Below the pieces are notes generated by a model, which was not told the origin of the DNA, ran no database searches, and was given only the letters and a program-made list of their open reading frames with translations. The translations under genes were made by a program, and so were the position numbers. This document shows, one piece after another, positions 17,296-26,252 of a DNA stretch of 43,506 nucleotides; position 1 is the first letter of the stretch; each line of letters opens with the position of its first letter. Source of the DNA: an uncultured Caulobacteraceae bacterium (GTDB taxonomy: Bacteria > Pseudomonadota > Alphaproteobacteria > Caulobacterales > Aquidulcibacteraceae); the NCBI GenBank assembly GCA_902826145.1, contig CADEDT010000008.1, positions 1 to 43,506 of the forward strand. The letters are read 5' to 3'.

Positions 17296-19038
17296 ATGCG
17301 CCGGGCCTTGGTCTTACTGCTCGCTTTGCTCGCGACATCGTTGGTCGGCGTTCGCCAATCGGCGGCGCAGTTCGGCGAATGCACCGACGCCTACATCGAT
17401 GGCTTCCGCGTACCCGCCAATCATGGCGAACCGGAATGGACGCCGGGTCAGATTAGATGCCGCGAGCTATTCTTCGTTGATATCGAGACGCCGCGCGGGA
17501 CCATTGCCGTGCGCGGCATCGGCGATGTCGATGTGGAGGCGACACTGCCGCCTGACGGGATAGAGGCAATCCGGCGAGGAGTCGAGCGCTCGGGGCGCGC
17601 ACTACAACAGATCGAAGACTTCGACCTCTATGACACGACAATTCTGATCTCGCGGCCGCGAGTGCGTGTCACCGATCCACAAGTGCGTGGCGGTTACTCG
17701 GATGCGTGGACGCAACTCGGGCGCACCTCGGAGGGCAACACTGAGTGTCACATCACGCTATTCGCCAGAACGGACTCTACGGCGGAGGAAGCGCAGTACG
17801 CCGTCGCGCACGAGCTATTTCATTGCGTTCAAAACGCCGAAGGTACCGGCGTTCAGGCACAGATGGCGACGGCGCAGGCGCTTGGCGCTTGGTGGGCCGA
17901 AGGGGCGCCCGAGTGGTTCGCCGCGTTCGCCATTGGGCCGCAGCCACGGTGGCGGCGCGGACCTCAATTTGACGAGGCAGTCGCCGATCGGCGTCCGCTT
18001 TACACAATGACCTATCAAGCGGCGGTGTTCTTCTACTGGCTGCATCAAACGCAAGGTGGACCGGACGCAATCATCCCCTTCATGCGCCGCATGGCGATCA
18101 ATGAAGGCGCGCCTGCACAACAAGAAGCGATGCAGGCCGTGCTTAGCCAGGATCGTTGGCTGGACTTCGCCAAGGCCTACGACGATCGCACCATCAACTA
18201 CCCTGGCGGCGGGCCAGTGAATTTCGGCCAACAGCCTGACGGCGACAGGTGGGAGATCGAAGAGACGTCGCAGTTCGAGCGTGAACTCAAGCCATTCGTT
18301 ATTTCAGTGGGTTGGGCGCACTATGCCTGCGGCCTGTGGCGCAACGTCGTGAACGAAGCGAACGTGCAGGTTCATCCGCAACACCAGAACCGCTGGTCGT
18401 CATGGCCGGGTGAACTCGACGTTCGCGAGCCGACGGCCACGCGTCACTATCGCATGATTGCGATGCATGCCTTTGCCGGAGATGGCGGCCATCAACGCCT
18501 GAGTGCGGAGCGACGAGAGTCGTGCAACGAGTGCATGACACGCGCGGTGATTGATCAATGTGTGGTGGGTACCTGGGAGATGACGGGCGGCGGCCCGATG
18601 GACTTCCTGCGCAGCCAGGGCATCCCTCAAGTTACGCGCGATGCGATGGGGCGGCTTGTGATGACGATGCGCGAGGACGGCACTTACACGACGCGTCCGG
18701 TCCCTCTCGACTATCAGATCACCATTCCCGACGACGAAGATCCCATGGTGTCCGATGCCGAAGGCCAGATCGGCGCCACAAGCGGGCGATGGTCTGCCGA
18801 GGAAGGCGTGATGACGGTGTGTCTCGACGAGGACGCCGGCGCCACGGCACAGACAACGACGCAATTTCGCGGCGGCACTATGAACCAAAACCACCGCTCG
18901 TTCGGCATGGCTGGCACCAGTGGCACACCAAGCTACACGTGCAGCGACACGACGCTGACAACGTCAACACCGATGGGAAGCGGAACCAATATGACCTACA
19001 CGTTCCAGCGGCTTACACGCCCGCCGCGACGGCGTTAG
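17296..19038 (+). CDS. Secreted zinc-peptidase-like protein (HExxH) with C-terminal beta domain
   Basis: 580 residues; ATG with GGAGGGG upstream. Signal peptide at residues 1-24 (LVLLLALLATSLVG ... QSAAA-type end). The gluzincin-type zinc motif is HELFH at 172-176, with a likely third ligand Glu202 in WWAEGAPEWFA, the arrangement of many zinc metallopeptidases. A second, beta-rich region of about 150 residues (from CVVGTWEMTGGG near 420) resembles a lipocalin-like barrel: TWEM, then strands ending in FRGGTMNQN and TYTFQRL. Several Cys are present, consistent with disulfides in the periplasm. I cannot assign a peptidase family. The stop overlaps that of the convergent GNAT gene (TTAG). Confidence 0.75.
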   Translation: MRRALVLLLALLATSLVGVRQSAAQFGECTDAYIDGFRVPANHGEPEWTPGQIRCRELFFVDIETPRGTIAVRGIGDVDVEATLPPDGIEAIRRGVERSGRALQQIEDFDLYDTTILISRPRVRVTDPQVRGGYSDAWTQLGRTSEGNTECHITLFARTDSTAEEAQYAVAHELFHCVQNAEGTGVQAQMATAQALGAWWAEGAPEWFAAFAIGPQPRWRRGPQFDEAVADRRPLYTMTYQAAVFFYWLHQTQGGPDAIIPFMRRMAINEGAPAQQEAMQAVLSQDRWLDFAKAYDDRTINYPGGGPVNFGQQPDGDRWEIEETSQFERELKPFVISVGWAHYACGLWRNVVNEANVQVHPQHQNRWSSWPGELDVREPTATRHYRMIAMHAFAGDGGHQRLSAERRESCNECMTRAVIDQCVVGTWEMTGGGPMDFLRSQGIPQVTRDAMGRLVMTMREDGTYTTRPVPLDYQITIPDDEDPMVSDAEGQIGATSGRWSAEEGVMTVCLDEDAGATAQTTTQFRGGTMNQNHRSFGMAGTSGTPSYTCSDTTLTTSTPMGSGTNMTYTFQRLTRPPRRR

Positions 19039-19535
19039 CGCTTCGGCGGCCGCAGCTCGCCTTGGACTTTATCGAGGCCGCCTGGGCGCAGTTCGAGCCA
19101 GAGCAAACGTGCGGGATCGACTGGGCCGGGCAACGTGATGCGTCCTGCGGGGACGACGCTGAAGCCAAGCGGATGGAAGAAGCGCTCGGCGCCGACCGCG
19201 ACGATGCCGCTGCCGCCGTTGGCGCGGCAGCCCGCGACGGCTTCGCGCACAAGTGCGAGGCCAAGACCCGCCGATTGCTCGGATGGATCAACCGCGAGGG
19301 GACCAAGAAAATAGATTTGCTGCGGGCCGGCTTCGACGCGCCAGATGCGGCAGACGCCGATCACCGTGCCTTTATCGTTGATCGCGACGCGCGTGAGCAT
19401 CGGTTCGAAGATCGCGCCCTGCTCGCGCACGCGTTCGCTCGTCTTAGCGTAGCGGCCGGGGCCGAAGGCGCGGCCGAGCACACGCTCGATCGCGTCGCGA
19501 TGTTCGGGTTTCTCGGCGGCGAAGGTCTGGGCCAT
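19035..19535 (-). CDS. GNAT-family N-acetyltransferase
   Basis: 166 residues from ATG 19535. A longer frame to 19766 exists but its extra 77 residues are Arg/Ala/Ser-rich and overlap the divergent transporter gene, so the short start is preferred. The acetyl-CoA-binding motif A is clear (LAVDPSEQSAGLGLALVREAV: Q-x-x-G-x-G/A). The FFHPLGF segment near the end is typical of YhbS/YjhQ-like acetyltransferases. The substrate is unknown. Confidence 0.85.
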   Translation of the reverse strand: MAQTFAAEKPEHRDAIERVLGRAFGPGRYAKTSERVREQGAIFEPMLTRVAINDKGTVIGVCRIWRVEAGPQQIYFLGPLAVDPSEQSAGLGLALVREAVAGCRANGGSGIVAVGAERFFHPLGFSVVPAGRITLPGPVDPARLLWLELRPGGLDKVQGELRPPKR

Positions 19536-19627
19536 TGAGGCGCCGCGCTTAAGGCGGTGCGCCCGCAGCGTCAATCGCGGCTTGTCATATTGCGCAGCGC
19601 GGGCGAGCACGCCATGGTCCGCGCCGC

Positions 19628-20938
19628 TTGGCGTCGCTGCGTATCCCCTCCCTCGACATTTTCCGTCACCGCCTGTTCGCCCAGTTCTGGGCGGCGCGCT
19701 GGTGTTCGACGCTCGCAATCCAGATGCAGACGACCGCCATGTTCTGGCAGGTCTACGATTCAGCACGCGAGCACGGACAATCGATCACCGAAGCGTCGTT
19801 CATGCTCGGGCTCGTGGGGCTGGCGCAGTTTCTGCCGCTGCTGGTGCTCTCGCTGTTCGGCGGTCAGGCGGCAGACCGCTACAACCGGCGCCTGATCCTG
19901 TTCGCGTGCATTTCGTTCAAGTCGCTGCTGGCGCTTTCCTTGGCGTTTGCATCGCAGCTTGGGCCGGATGTGATCATACCCGCGATCTTCAGTGTCGCGG
20001 TTGCGGCGGGCGCGACGAACGCGTTTCTGCCGCCGGCGGCGAGCGCGTTGCTGCCGATGCTGCTGCCGCGCGAGGAATTACCTCAGGGCATCGCATGGTC
20101 GTCGTTGGCGTTTCAGTCGGCCTTGATCGTCGGACCCGCCGTCGGCGGCGTGCTCTACGGGTTCGGCGCGCCCGTTCCATATCTCAGTGCGTTCGCCCTG
20201 TTGCTCGTGTCGGCGGGTTTGATGTTCGCCTTGAAGAGCCCGGCGCAAGAGCCGGTGAAAGATGCGCGCACGGTTAGCATGATCATGGACGGGCTTCGCT
20301 ATGTTTGGAGCAATAAGATCGTGCTGGGCGCGATCTCGCTGGATCTCGTTGTCGTGCTGCTGGCCGGCGCGGTTGCGCTGCTGCCAGTGTTTGCGCGCGA
20401 CATTCTGCATGCGGGGCCAAGTGAATTGGGCATTCTGCGCTCGGCGATGGGTGTGGGCGCGGCGACGGTTGCATTGTTGTTGGCGGTCAGCCCGCTGCGC
20501 CGGCGCGTGGGACTTTGGATGTTCGGTTCCACCGTCATCTTCGGACTGGCGACCATCGTGTTTGCGCAGTCGACATCCCTTTGGCTGACCGCCGCAGCGC
20601 TCGCGATTGCTGGCGGCGTCGACATGATCTCCGTGTACGTGCGTTCAAGCCTCATTCAGCTTGCCACCCCAGATGCGATGCGCGGGCGCGTGGCGGCGGT
20701 GAGCTTTGTGTTCATCTCCGCATCAAACGAGTTGGGCGATTTTGAAGCTGGCGTGATGGCGCGCATCTTTGGCCCCGTGATGGCCGTGACCATTGGCGGC
20801 GTTGGCGCAGTTGCGGCGTCACTCGGCTGGATGAAGTTGTTCCCGGCGCTCGCGAAGGCGGACGGGTTTGAGCCGCAGTCGCTTCCACCGGAAGCGCAAA
20901 ACGCGGTAAAGCTGAACCAGGAAGTGGAGAAGACGTGA
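19628..20938 (+). CDS. MFS transporter (EntS-like)
   Basis: 436 residues starting at TTG 19628, which puts the protein start just before the family pattern LRIPSLDIFRHRLFAQFWAARWCSTL. No in-frame ATG is available until the first helix (MQTTAM). About 12 membrane helices are visible, with the MFS loop motif GGQAADRYNRRLILF between helices 2 and 3. The family (MFS_3, enterobactin-exporter-like) exports small molecules; no siderophore genes are nearby, so the cargo is unknown. The stop TGA overlaps the next gene's ATG (TGATG). Confidence 0.85.
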   Translation: MASLRIPSLDIFRHRLFAQFWAARWCSTLAIQMQTTAMFWQVYDSAREHGQSITEASFMLGLVGLAQFLPLLVLSLFGGQAADRYNRRLILFACISFKSLLALSLAFASQLGPDVIIPAIFSVAVAAGATNAFLPPAASALLPMLLPREELPQGIAWSSLAFQSALIVGPAVGGVLYGFGAPVPYLSAFALLLVSAGLMFALKSPAQEPVKDARTVSMIMDGLRYVWSNKIVLGAISLDLVVVLLAGAVALLPVFARDILHAGPSELGILRSAMGVGAATVALLLAVSPLRRRVGLWMFGSTVIFGLATIVFAQSTSLWLTAAALAIAGGVDMISVYVRSSLIQLATPDAMRGRVAAVSFVFISASNELGDFEAGVMARIFGPVMAVTIGGVGAVAASLGWMKLFPALAKADGFEPQSLPPEAQNAVKLNQEVEKT

Positions 20939-21855
20939 TGGGTGTGCTGAGCGGCAAAGTCGTCGTCGTCACCGGCGCCGGGAACGGCATCGGCAAGGAG
21001 TGCGCGCTGCTGGCTGGGCGCGAAGGCGCTTCGGTGCTGGTCAACGATCTGGGCGGCGGGCTGAAGGGTGAGGACTCAGGTTCTGCGGGACCGGCCGAAG
21101 AAGTGGCGAAGGAGATTCGCGCGGCCGGCGGCAAGGCAATCTCCAATTCCGACAGCGTCAGCGACTACGACGCGGTCGCGGCGATGTTCGAGCAGGCGAA
21201 GAAGGAATTCGGCGGGCTCCACGCTGTGATCAATCCGGCCGGCATTCTGCGCGATGGCATGTTTCACAAGATGCCGATTGAGGACTGGAAAGCGGTGATC
21301 GACGTGCACTTGCACGGCGCCTTCAACGTCACGCGTGCTTCGATCGAGCACTTCCGCGAGCAGCAAGACGGATCGTATGTGCTGTTCACGTCGACGTCCG
21401 GCCTCATCGGCAATATCGGACAGGCGAATTATGCGGCCGCGAAATTGGGCGTGATGGGTCTTTCGCGTATTGTTGCGATGGAGGGGCTTTCGAAAAACGT
21501 GCGGTCGAACATCATCGCGCCGTTTGCTTGGACGCGGATGATTGCGTCTATTCCGGTAAAGGATGAGGCGAGCGCGGCGCGGGTTGAGCGGATGAAGAAC
21601 GGCATGCGCGCCGATCAGGTGGCGCAGCTTGCGGTGGCGCTGTGCGCGGATGGCGCGAAGGATACGACCGGGCAGATCTTTGCCGTGCGCGGCAATGAAG
21701 TGTTCCTGTTCAACCAGCCACGGCCAGTCCGTACGCTTGGACGCACGAACGGCTGGACGCCGCAGACGCTCATCGAGCAAGCACTGCCGGCATTGAAGGC
21801 AAGCTATACTGACGCCGGCGCAAGCGCCTCGGTGTTTCCTTACGATCCGGTTTGA
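20938..21855 (+). CDS. SDR-family oxidoreductase (HSD17B4/MFE-2 type)
   Basis: 305 residues from ATG 20938 (GTG 20935 is also in frame). Rossmann motif VTGAGNGIGKE, an adenine-pocket NDLGG, NPAGILRDGMFHKM in place of the usual NNAG, STSGL with the catalytic Ser, and the YAAAK catalytic Tyr/Lys. The LRD(G/R)xFHKM stretch is typical of the dehydrogenase domain of D-specific multifunctional beta-oxidation enzymes, which oxidise 3-hydroxyacyl-CoA with NAD. Here it stands alone without hydratase or SCP2 domains. It is translationally coupled to the MFS gene upstream. Confidence 0.88.
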   Translation: MGVLSGKVVVVTGAGNGIGKECALLAGREGASVLVNDLGGGLKGEDSGSAGPAEEVAKEIRAAGGKAISNSDSVSDYDAVAAMFEQAKKEFGGLHAVINPAGILRDGMFHKMPIEDWKAVIDVHLHGAFNVTRASIEHFREQQDGSYVLFTSTSGLIGNIGQANYAAAKLGVMGLSRIVAMEGLSKNVRSNIIAPFAWTRMIASIPVKDEASAARVERMKNGMRADQVAQLAVALCADGAKDTTGQIFAVRGNEVFLFNQPRPVRTLGRTNGWTPQTLIEQALPALKASYTDAGASASVFPYDPV

Positions 21856-21866
21856 TGGAGGCGCCG

Positions 21867-22301
21867 ATGCGCTCTGCTTTTCTCGTCCTCGCCTTACTCG
21901 CCGCTTGCACGACCGAGCCGACGCCGAGCGCGCAAGGTCCCGGCGCTGCAACGAGTTATCTCGCGGGGACGAAGTGGCGTCGCGTCGATGACATGAACGC
22001 CAACCCGCATGGCGCTACGATGGATTTCAGCACTACCGGCGCCGCTGGGTACACGGGCTGCAATCGCTGGACAGCCAACGTCGAACATAGTGGCGAGCGG
22101 CTCCGTTTCCATTCGAATTCAGTCACCGAGATGTCGTGCGGCGCCGGTGTGCAGACCGCGACGGAGCAGAGCTTCCTCGCCGTAATCGAGGCGACGCGTT
22201 ACGCACACTACGACCGTGACGCACTGGTGTTGCTGGATGCGAACCAGCGAGTGATCGCGCGATTTGATAGCGAGCTGCCTGGGGTGGAGGATCAACAATG
22301 A
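21867..22301 (+). CDS. META-domain lipoprotein, copy 1
   Basis: 144 residues from ATG 21867, chosen because GGAGG precedes it and the protein then begins with a lipoprotein signal (MRSAFLVLALLAAC, lipobox LAAC). The rest is a META/HslJ-like domain: GTKWRRVDD, TMDF, GYTGCNRWTANVEH and VTEMSC. META proteins are small envelope beta proteins linked to stress or motility in other bacteria; their biochemical role is unsettled. It overlaps the start of a paralogue. Confidence 0.82.
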   Translation: MRSAFLVLALLAACTTEPTPSAQGPGAATSYLAGTKWRRVDDMNANPHGATMDFSTTGAAGYTGCNRWTANVEHSGERLRFHSNSVTEMSCGAGVQTATEQSFLAVIEATRYAHYDRDALVLLDANQRVIARFDSELPGVEDQQ

Positions 22302-22699
22302 GACGTGCGTTTATGGCCACCACCCTGCTTCTCCTCAGCGCTTGCGCGAGCAGCGGCGGGGCGACCACGCCTAAGCTTGGCGATCTCGCTGGTAGCGAGT
22401 GGATAATGCTGAACGAGACGCGCTCGGCCACACCACCGACTATCGCCTTCGGCGATGATCGCGCTTCGGGCTATGCGGGCTGCAATCGCTGGTTCGCATC
22501 GGCAGGCAGCACGGACCAAGCGCTCGAGTTCGGCGATGTCGGCACAACACGCATGATGTGCTCGCCGCCCTCAATGGAAGCTGAGCGCGCCTTTGTGGGC
22601 GCGCTCAACGACACGATGGGCTTCCGCATCGAGAACGGCGAGCTCGTGCTTTATGATATCGGCGGCGCGGACGTCGCCCGTTTCCGCCGCACCAACTAG
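22298..22699 (+). CDS. META-domain lipoprotein, copy 2
   Basis: 133 residues; the ATG overlaps the previous stop (ATGA) and follows GGAGG. Lipobox LSAC after a hydrophobic stretch. The META core matches copy 1 in order: GSEWIMLNE, TIAFGDD, GYAGCNRWFASAG, TTRMMCSPP. The sequence is clearly diverged from copy 1, so this is an old tandem duplication rather than a recent one. The stop shares CTAG with the convergent gene. Confidence 0.82.
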   Translation: MRRAFMATTLLLLSACASSGGATTPKLGDLAGSEWIMLNETRSATPPTIAFGDDRASGYAGCNRWFASAGSTDQALEFGDVGTTRMMCSPPSMEAERAFVGALNDTMGFRIENGELVLYDIGGADVARFRRTN

Positions 22700-23175
22700 G
22701 GCGTCGGGGTCGGCGCGATCTCGACCGTTGGGACTTGACGCGGGCAGCGATCGGACTCGCGCGGGCCCAGGCAGTGCTCAACACTCACGCCCTCAGCGTT
22801 GGGTGCGAAGACGACGAGCCACTTTTCGTTGAAGTCCATGCGCGTTGCGCTGATCGCGGGACCACACTGAACGGTGAACACCGCTGATTGCGCGTGCGGT
22901 GCGTAGATGCTGTCCGGCGCGACGTTCCCCGGAACGTTGATGCGCTCGGTGCCTCGCACCGATGTGCATGGCGGCGTCACAACATCAGGGTGCGCCTGCT
23001 GGTAGGCTATGAGCTGCGTGTAGGCGAAGACGGGCTGTTCCGCGGCCGACATCGCGTTGACCTGATCGTAGAGACTTTGCGCCGTAGCGGCGGGCGTCTC
23101 CTCCGTGGTGGCGGCCGGTGGGTTGCAGGCGGCAAGCAGAAACACGGCGCCGGCGGCGAGATAAGTGCGGATCAT
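22696..23175 (-). CDS. Hypothetical lipoprotein
   Basis: 159 residues. Signal with lipobox LAAC (MIRTYLAAGAVFLLAAC), then an Ala/Thr-rich linker and a compact domain with four or five Cys (PPCTSVRG, VQCGP, EHCLGPRESDRCPRQ). No family recognised. The even Cys content suggests disulfides in the periplasm. Ends in a Pro/Thr tail. Confidence 0.75.
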   Translation of the reverse strand: MIRTYLAAGAVFLLAACNPPAATTEETPAATAQSLYDQVNAMSAAEQPVFAYTQLIAYQQAHPDVVTPPCTSVRGTERINVPGNVAPDSIYAPHAQSAVFTVQCGPAISATRMDFNEKWLVVFAPNAEGVSVEHCLGPRESDRCPRQVPTVEIAPTPTP

Positions 23176-23300
23176 AATGTCCTCCCCTTTGGCGCACTTG
23201 CACTCCGCCGACGGGCTTTCGTCAAGCTCCGGCAGGTGTCAGGTTTGTGCCTTGAGACGAATGGAGGGGGCGCCACATTGGTTGGCGAAGAGGTTTTCCC

Positions 23301-24005
23301 ATGATTGAGAAGCGCCCATTCGATAGCTTGGGTCGCCACGACGCCGACTGGCTGGCCGCGCGCTACCATTTCAGTTTTTCCGGCTACCACGATCCTTCGC
23401 GCGTGCATTGGGGCGCGCTGCGCGTCTGGAATGACGATACAATCAAAGCCAAGACTGGCTTTCCGCCACATCCCCACTCGGACATGGAGATCATAACCTA
23501 TGTTCGCACTGGCGCGATCACGCACCAGGACTCGCTGGGCAACAAGGGCCGGACTGAAGCTGGCGACGTACAGGTGATGAGCGCAGGCTCTGGCGTGACG
23601 CACGCCGAGTACAACCTCGAAGACGAAGCGACGACGCTCTATCAAATCTGGATCGTGCCGAAGGAGCGCGGCGGCAAACCGTACTGGGGCGCGGCCAAGT
23701 TTCCGAAAGATGAGCGCGCAGGTGCGCTTGTGACGCTGGCTTCAGGCTACGAAGATGATCAGAGCGCAGGGGCTCTGCCGATCCGTCAGGATGCGCGCAT
23801 ACTCGCGGCCACGCTGGAGCCAGGGCAAAAGGTGTCCTACCCGCTCAGTTCCGATCGTTTCGTCTATGTGGCGCTGGCTAAGGGATCGGCGCGGGTGAAC
23901 GGCATCGAGTTGGGTCCGCGTGACGGGGCCGCACTGCACGAAGAAACTGAATTGAAGATCGAGGCAAAAGAACACGCTGAAATTGTAGTCGTCGACGCGC
24001 CGTAA
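23301..24005 (+). CDS. Pirin-family bicupin protein (YhhW-like)
   Basis: 234 residues. Pirin N-domain with the metal-binding pattern: PPHPHSDMEIITYV gives two His and a Glu, and SGVTHAEYN a further His. In the family these ligands bind iron or another divalent metal, and some members have quercetinase activity in vitro; the physiological substrate here is unknown. The C-terminal cupin is shorter. ATG is preceded by AGAGG at nine bases. It is monocistronic, flanked by a hairpin at 24022. Confidence 0.9.
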   Translation: MIEKRPFDSLGRHDADWLAARYHFSFSGYHDPSRVHWGALRVWNDDTIKAKTGFPPHPHSDMEIITYVRTGAITHQDSLGNKGRTEAGDVQVMSAGSGVTHAEYNLEDEATTLYQIWIVPKERGGKPYWGAAKFPKDERAGALVTLASGYEDDQSAGALPIRQDARILAATLEPGQKVSYPLSSDRFVYVALAKGSARVNGIELGPRDGAALHEETELKIEAKEHAEIVVVDAP

Positions 24006-24021
24006 ACTTGAACGAGGCGTC

Positions 24022-24050
24022 AGCTTTCGGCGCGGTCGCGCACGAAAGCT
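24022..24050. terminator. Hairpin downstream of the pirin gene
   Basis: AGCTTTCG (24022-24029) and CGAAAGCT (24043-24050) pair perfectly around a 13-base loop that contains its own GCGC self-complementarity. It starts 17 bases after the stop and has no T-run, so termination is only possible. Confidence 0.35.
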
Positions 24051-24154
24051 TGGCGCGCGGCGGCAAATTACTGCCGCTTCGATGATCTCTAACCTCGAAT
24101 TCTTCTAAATTTACCACCTGTTTGCACTTTCGCGCGCTTCTACTAGTGCGGTTC

Positions 24155-24697
24155 ATGCGGGGCGGATCAGTGGCGTCGCTAGGCGACATTCACGTGCTTG
24201 TTGTCGACGACAACAGACAGATGCGATTTCTGGTGCGCTGCCTGCTGCGTGCCGGCGGCATCAGCAAGGTCACCGAGGCAGAGACCGGCGCGCAAGCGTT
24301 CGATGTCATGCGCGCCGGCACGGTCGACCTCATCATCGTCGATTGGAAAATGGCGCCGGTGGATGGCCTTGCATTCACCCACATGGTCCGCCGCAATCAC
24401 GATAGTCCAAACCCCTACGTGCCGATCCTGATGCTTACCGCACACACTGAAACATCGCGCGTGACGGCCGCGCGCGACGCAGGCGTGAGCGGCTTCATCA
24501 AGAAGCCGATCAGTGCGCGGTTACTGTTTGATCGCATCTCAAACGTACTCACGGACACGCGTATGTTCGTGCGCAGCGCCGGCTTTCTTGGACCGGATCG
24601 GCGACGTGCCCAGGACCCCCACTATGCCGGTCCCTTCCGCCGCGAATCTGACAAGCCGGAAATGCTCGACGTCGACGATCTGCGCTGGAGCGCCTGA
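24155..24697 (+). CDS. Single-domain response regulator with short C-terminal tail
   Basis: 180 residues from ATG 24155; GTG 24170 is an alternative with GGCGGA upstream. CheY-like receiver: acidic pair VLVVDDN, phosphoacceptor Asp in LIIVDWKM, Thr in LMLTAHTE, Lys in FIKKPIS. The tail has the FLGPDRRR sequence that I know from other alphaproteobacterial receivers of this kind, then DVDDLRWSA. No DNA-binding or enzymatic output domain. The partner kinase is not next to it. A second stand-alone receiver lies at 30090. Confidence 0.85.
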   Translation: MRGGSVASLGDIHVLVVDDNRQMRFLVRCLLRAGGISKVTEAETGAQAFDVMRAGTVDLIIVDWKMAPVDGLAFTHMVRRNHDSPNPYVPILMLTAHTETSRVTAARDAGVSGFIKKPISARLLFDRISNVLTDTRMFVRSAGFLGPDRRRAQDPHYAGPFRRESDKPEMLDVDDLRWSA

Positions 24698-24764
24698 ACT
24701 GCGGCACATACTTGCAAGGTAGGCGGCGTACGCGCAGCTTTACGTGTGATCGGTGGGGAATGAA

Positions 24765-24977
24765 ATGATCCGCACACTCGCAGCCCTGCTGCTTACGTTT
24801 CCGCTTGCCTCGTGCTTAGCCGGCGCGGCGCTTAACGCGACCGGCCGGGTAATCGGCACGACAGTAGGCGTCACTGCCAATGTTGTTGAAGCGGGCGTGA
24901 AGGTCACCGGCGCAGTCGTCGACGCGGCCATACCCGATGACGATGACGACGATGAAAAAGACGGCGACGATCGGTAG
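24765..24977 (+). CDS. Small lipoprotein with acidic tail
   Basis: 70 residues from ATG 24765 with GGGGA upstream. Signal with lipobox LASC, a mature part rich in Gly, Val and Thr, and a tail of consecutive Asp and Glu/Lys (DDDDDDEKDGD). No family recognised. An envelope-anchored peptide is likely; the acidic tail could bind cations, which is inference. Confidence 0.7.
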   Translation: MIRTLAALLLTFPLASCLAGAALNATGRVIGTTVGVTANVVEAGVKVTGAVVDAAIPDDDDDDEKDGDDR

Positions 24978-25077
24978 TTCGTCGCATTTTTGAGTGACCC
25001 GGTGATGTGACGTGAACGTGACTGGCGATTGCGCGAGCCACCGGCATACTCACGAGCGTCAACATTGGGAGTCGCCA

Positions 25078-25554
25078 ATGCGTATTCGTTTCCTCCTCGC
25101 CAGCGCCGCTGTGCTCGCGTTCGCCGCACCGGCCTGGGCGCAATCGACGCCAGTGTCGTTCTCACCGGAATTTCAGAACGCACTCGAAGAAGATTTTGGC
25201 GTGCGTGAAGGCGAATATCTTAGCGAGAACGTCGTTGAGGCGATCAACGCGGAACTGGCGCGACGCGGCGTTTCGAACGCCGACAATATCGTCGTGACGA
25301 TCGTTGACGCGGAGCCAAACCGGCCCACGATGCAACAATTGTTAGACCGCCCATCACTCGATGCGGGCAGCATTTCGATTGGCGGAGCCGAGCTGCAGGC
25401 AACGTTGCCGAGCGGCGAAGTCGTGACGCACCGCCGTTACAATCATTCGCTCGCTGACATCGCTGGCCCGGCCCTCACTTGGACCGAAGCGCGCCGCGCG
25501 ATCCGTCAGTTCGCCGTGAAAGTTGCCGACGCCTATATCGCCTCGCCGCGATAG
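25078..25554 (+). CDS. Hypothetical periplasmic protein
   Basis: 158 residues from ATG 25078 with GGGAG at about seven bases. Signal peptide ends AAPAWAQS. The mature protein is alpha/beta (YLSENVVEAINAELARRGV, then VVTIVDAEPNRPTM), and the second half has SIGGAELQATLPSG. No cysteine pair, no catalytic motif and no family recognised. Confidence 0.7.
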   Translation: MRIRFLLASAAVLAFAAPAWAQSTPVSFSPEFQNALEEDFGVREGEYLSENVVEAINAELARRGVSNADNIVVTIVDAEPNRPTMQQLLDRPSLDAGSISIGGAELQATLPSGEVVTHRRYNHSLADIAGPALTWTEARRAIRQFAVKVADAYIASPR

Positions 25555-25565
25555 TCGGCCGCGCT

Positions 25566-25607
25566 AGGGCGGGCCTCGGCCCCTTTCCCCGTTCGCCCGC
25601 CCGCCCT
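25566..25607. terminator. GC-rich inverted repeat between convergent genes
   Basis: AGGGCGGGC (25566-25574) pairs with GCCCGCCCT (25599-25607) across a 24-base loop. It lies between the hypothetical protein stop and the queE stop, where a bidirectional terminator would fit. The long loop and the missing T-run make this tentative. Confidence 0.3.
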
Positions 25608-25622
25608 GGCGCACCCTCGTCT

Positions 25623-26252
25623 CTAACGAATGCCCAGAAACTTGTGCGTCTGCAGGCTCAACCGCCATTGCGGATGCGCGAGACAGTACGCGATCGCCGC
25701 TTGCGTGTTGGCGTCGCGCTCGGGGCTGTCCATTGGCGAGAGGAAGAAGTGGTCGAAGGGCAGACCTTCGTATTGGGCCGGATCGGCGCCGGCTTGCGGG
25801 TAGACCAGCTTCAGTTCGTTGCCCGAGCGCTGAATGAACTCGGCATTCGCTTTAGGACTAATGCAAATCCAATCGATGCCGGGCGGCGCCGGCAACGTGC
25901 CATTGCTTTCAATCGCGATTTCGAAGCCGCGTTCATGAAGCGCATCTATCAGCGGGGCGTCGAGTTGGAGCAGTGGTTCACCGCCGGTGCAGACAATGTA
26001 AGGCGCGCCGCCGCCGGGCCACTTAGCGATTGCCGCATCCCCAAGGGCATCCGCCGTTTCAAATTTGCCGCCGCCGTCGCCGTTCGTGCCGACGAAATCA
26101 GTGTCGCAGAACTGACAGATGGCTTCGGCGCGATCCTGCTCGCGGCCGCTCCAGAGATTGCAGCCAGCGAAGCGCAGAAACACAGCTGCGCGCCCGGCGC
26201 GCTCGCCCTCGCCTTGCAGCGTGTAAAAGAGTTCTTTGACCGAGTAGGTCAC
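25623..26252 (-). CDS. queE: 7-carboxy-7-deazaguanine synthase QueE
   Basis: 209 residues from GTG 26252, which overlaps the queC stop as GTGA; longer frames reach 26567 but give extra residues unlike QueE. Radical SAM enzyme converting 6-carboxytetrahydropterin to 7-carboxy-7-deazaguanine in the queuosine/preQ0 pathway. The start [15 protein letters not shown] is diagnostic, and the cluster-binding cysteines follow the CX14CX2C variant (CNLWSG...CQFCDTDF). [13 protein letters not shown] and ISPKA are the S-adenosylmethionine and substrate-binding segments. The downstream product is made by queC encoded just upstream. Confidence 0.95.
   Translation of the reverse strand: MTYSVKELFYTLQGEGERAGRAAVFLRFAGCNLWSGREQDRAEAICQFCDTDFVGTNGDGGGKFETADALGDAAIAKWPGGGAPYIVCTGGEPLLQLDAPLIDALHERGFEIAIESNGTLPAPPGIDWICISPKANAEFIQRSGNELKLVYPQAGADPAQYEGLPFDHFFLSPMDSPERDANTQAAIAYCLAHPQWRLSLQTHKFLGIR

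Noticed and set aside
18970..18998. GGAAC followed by CGTT inside the HExxH gene
   Set aside because: Spacer is only 14 bases and it sits within coding sequence.
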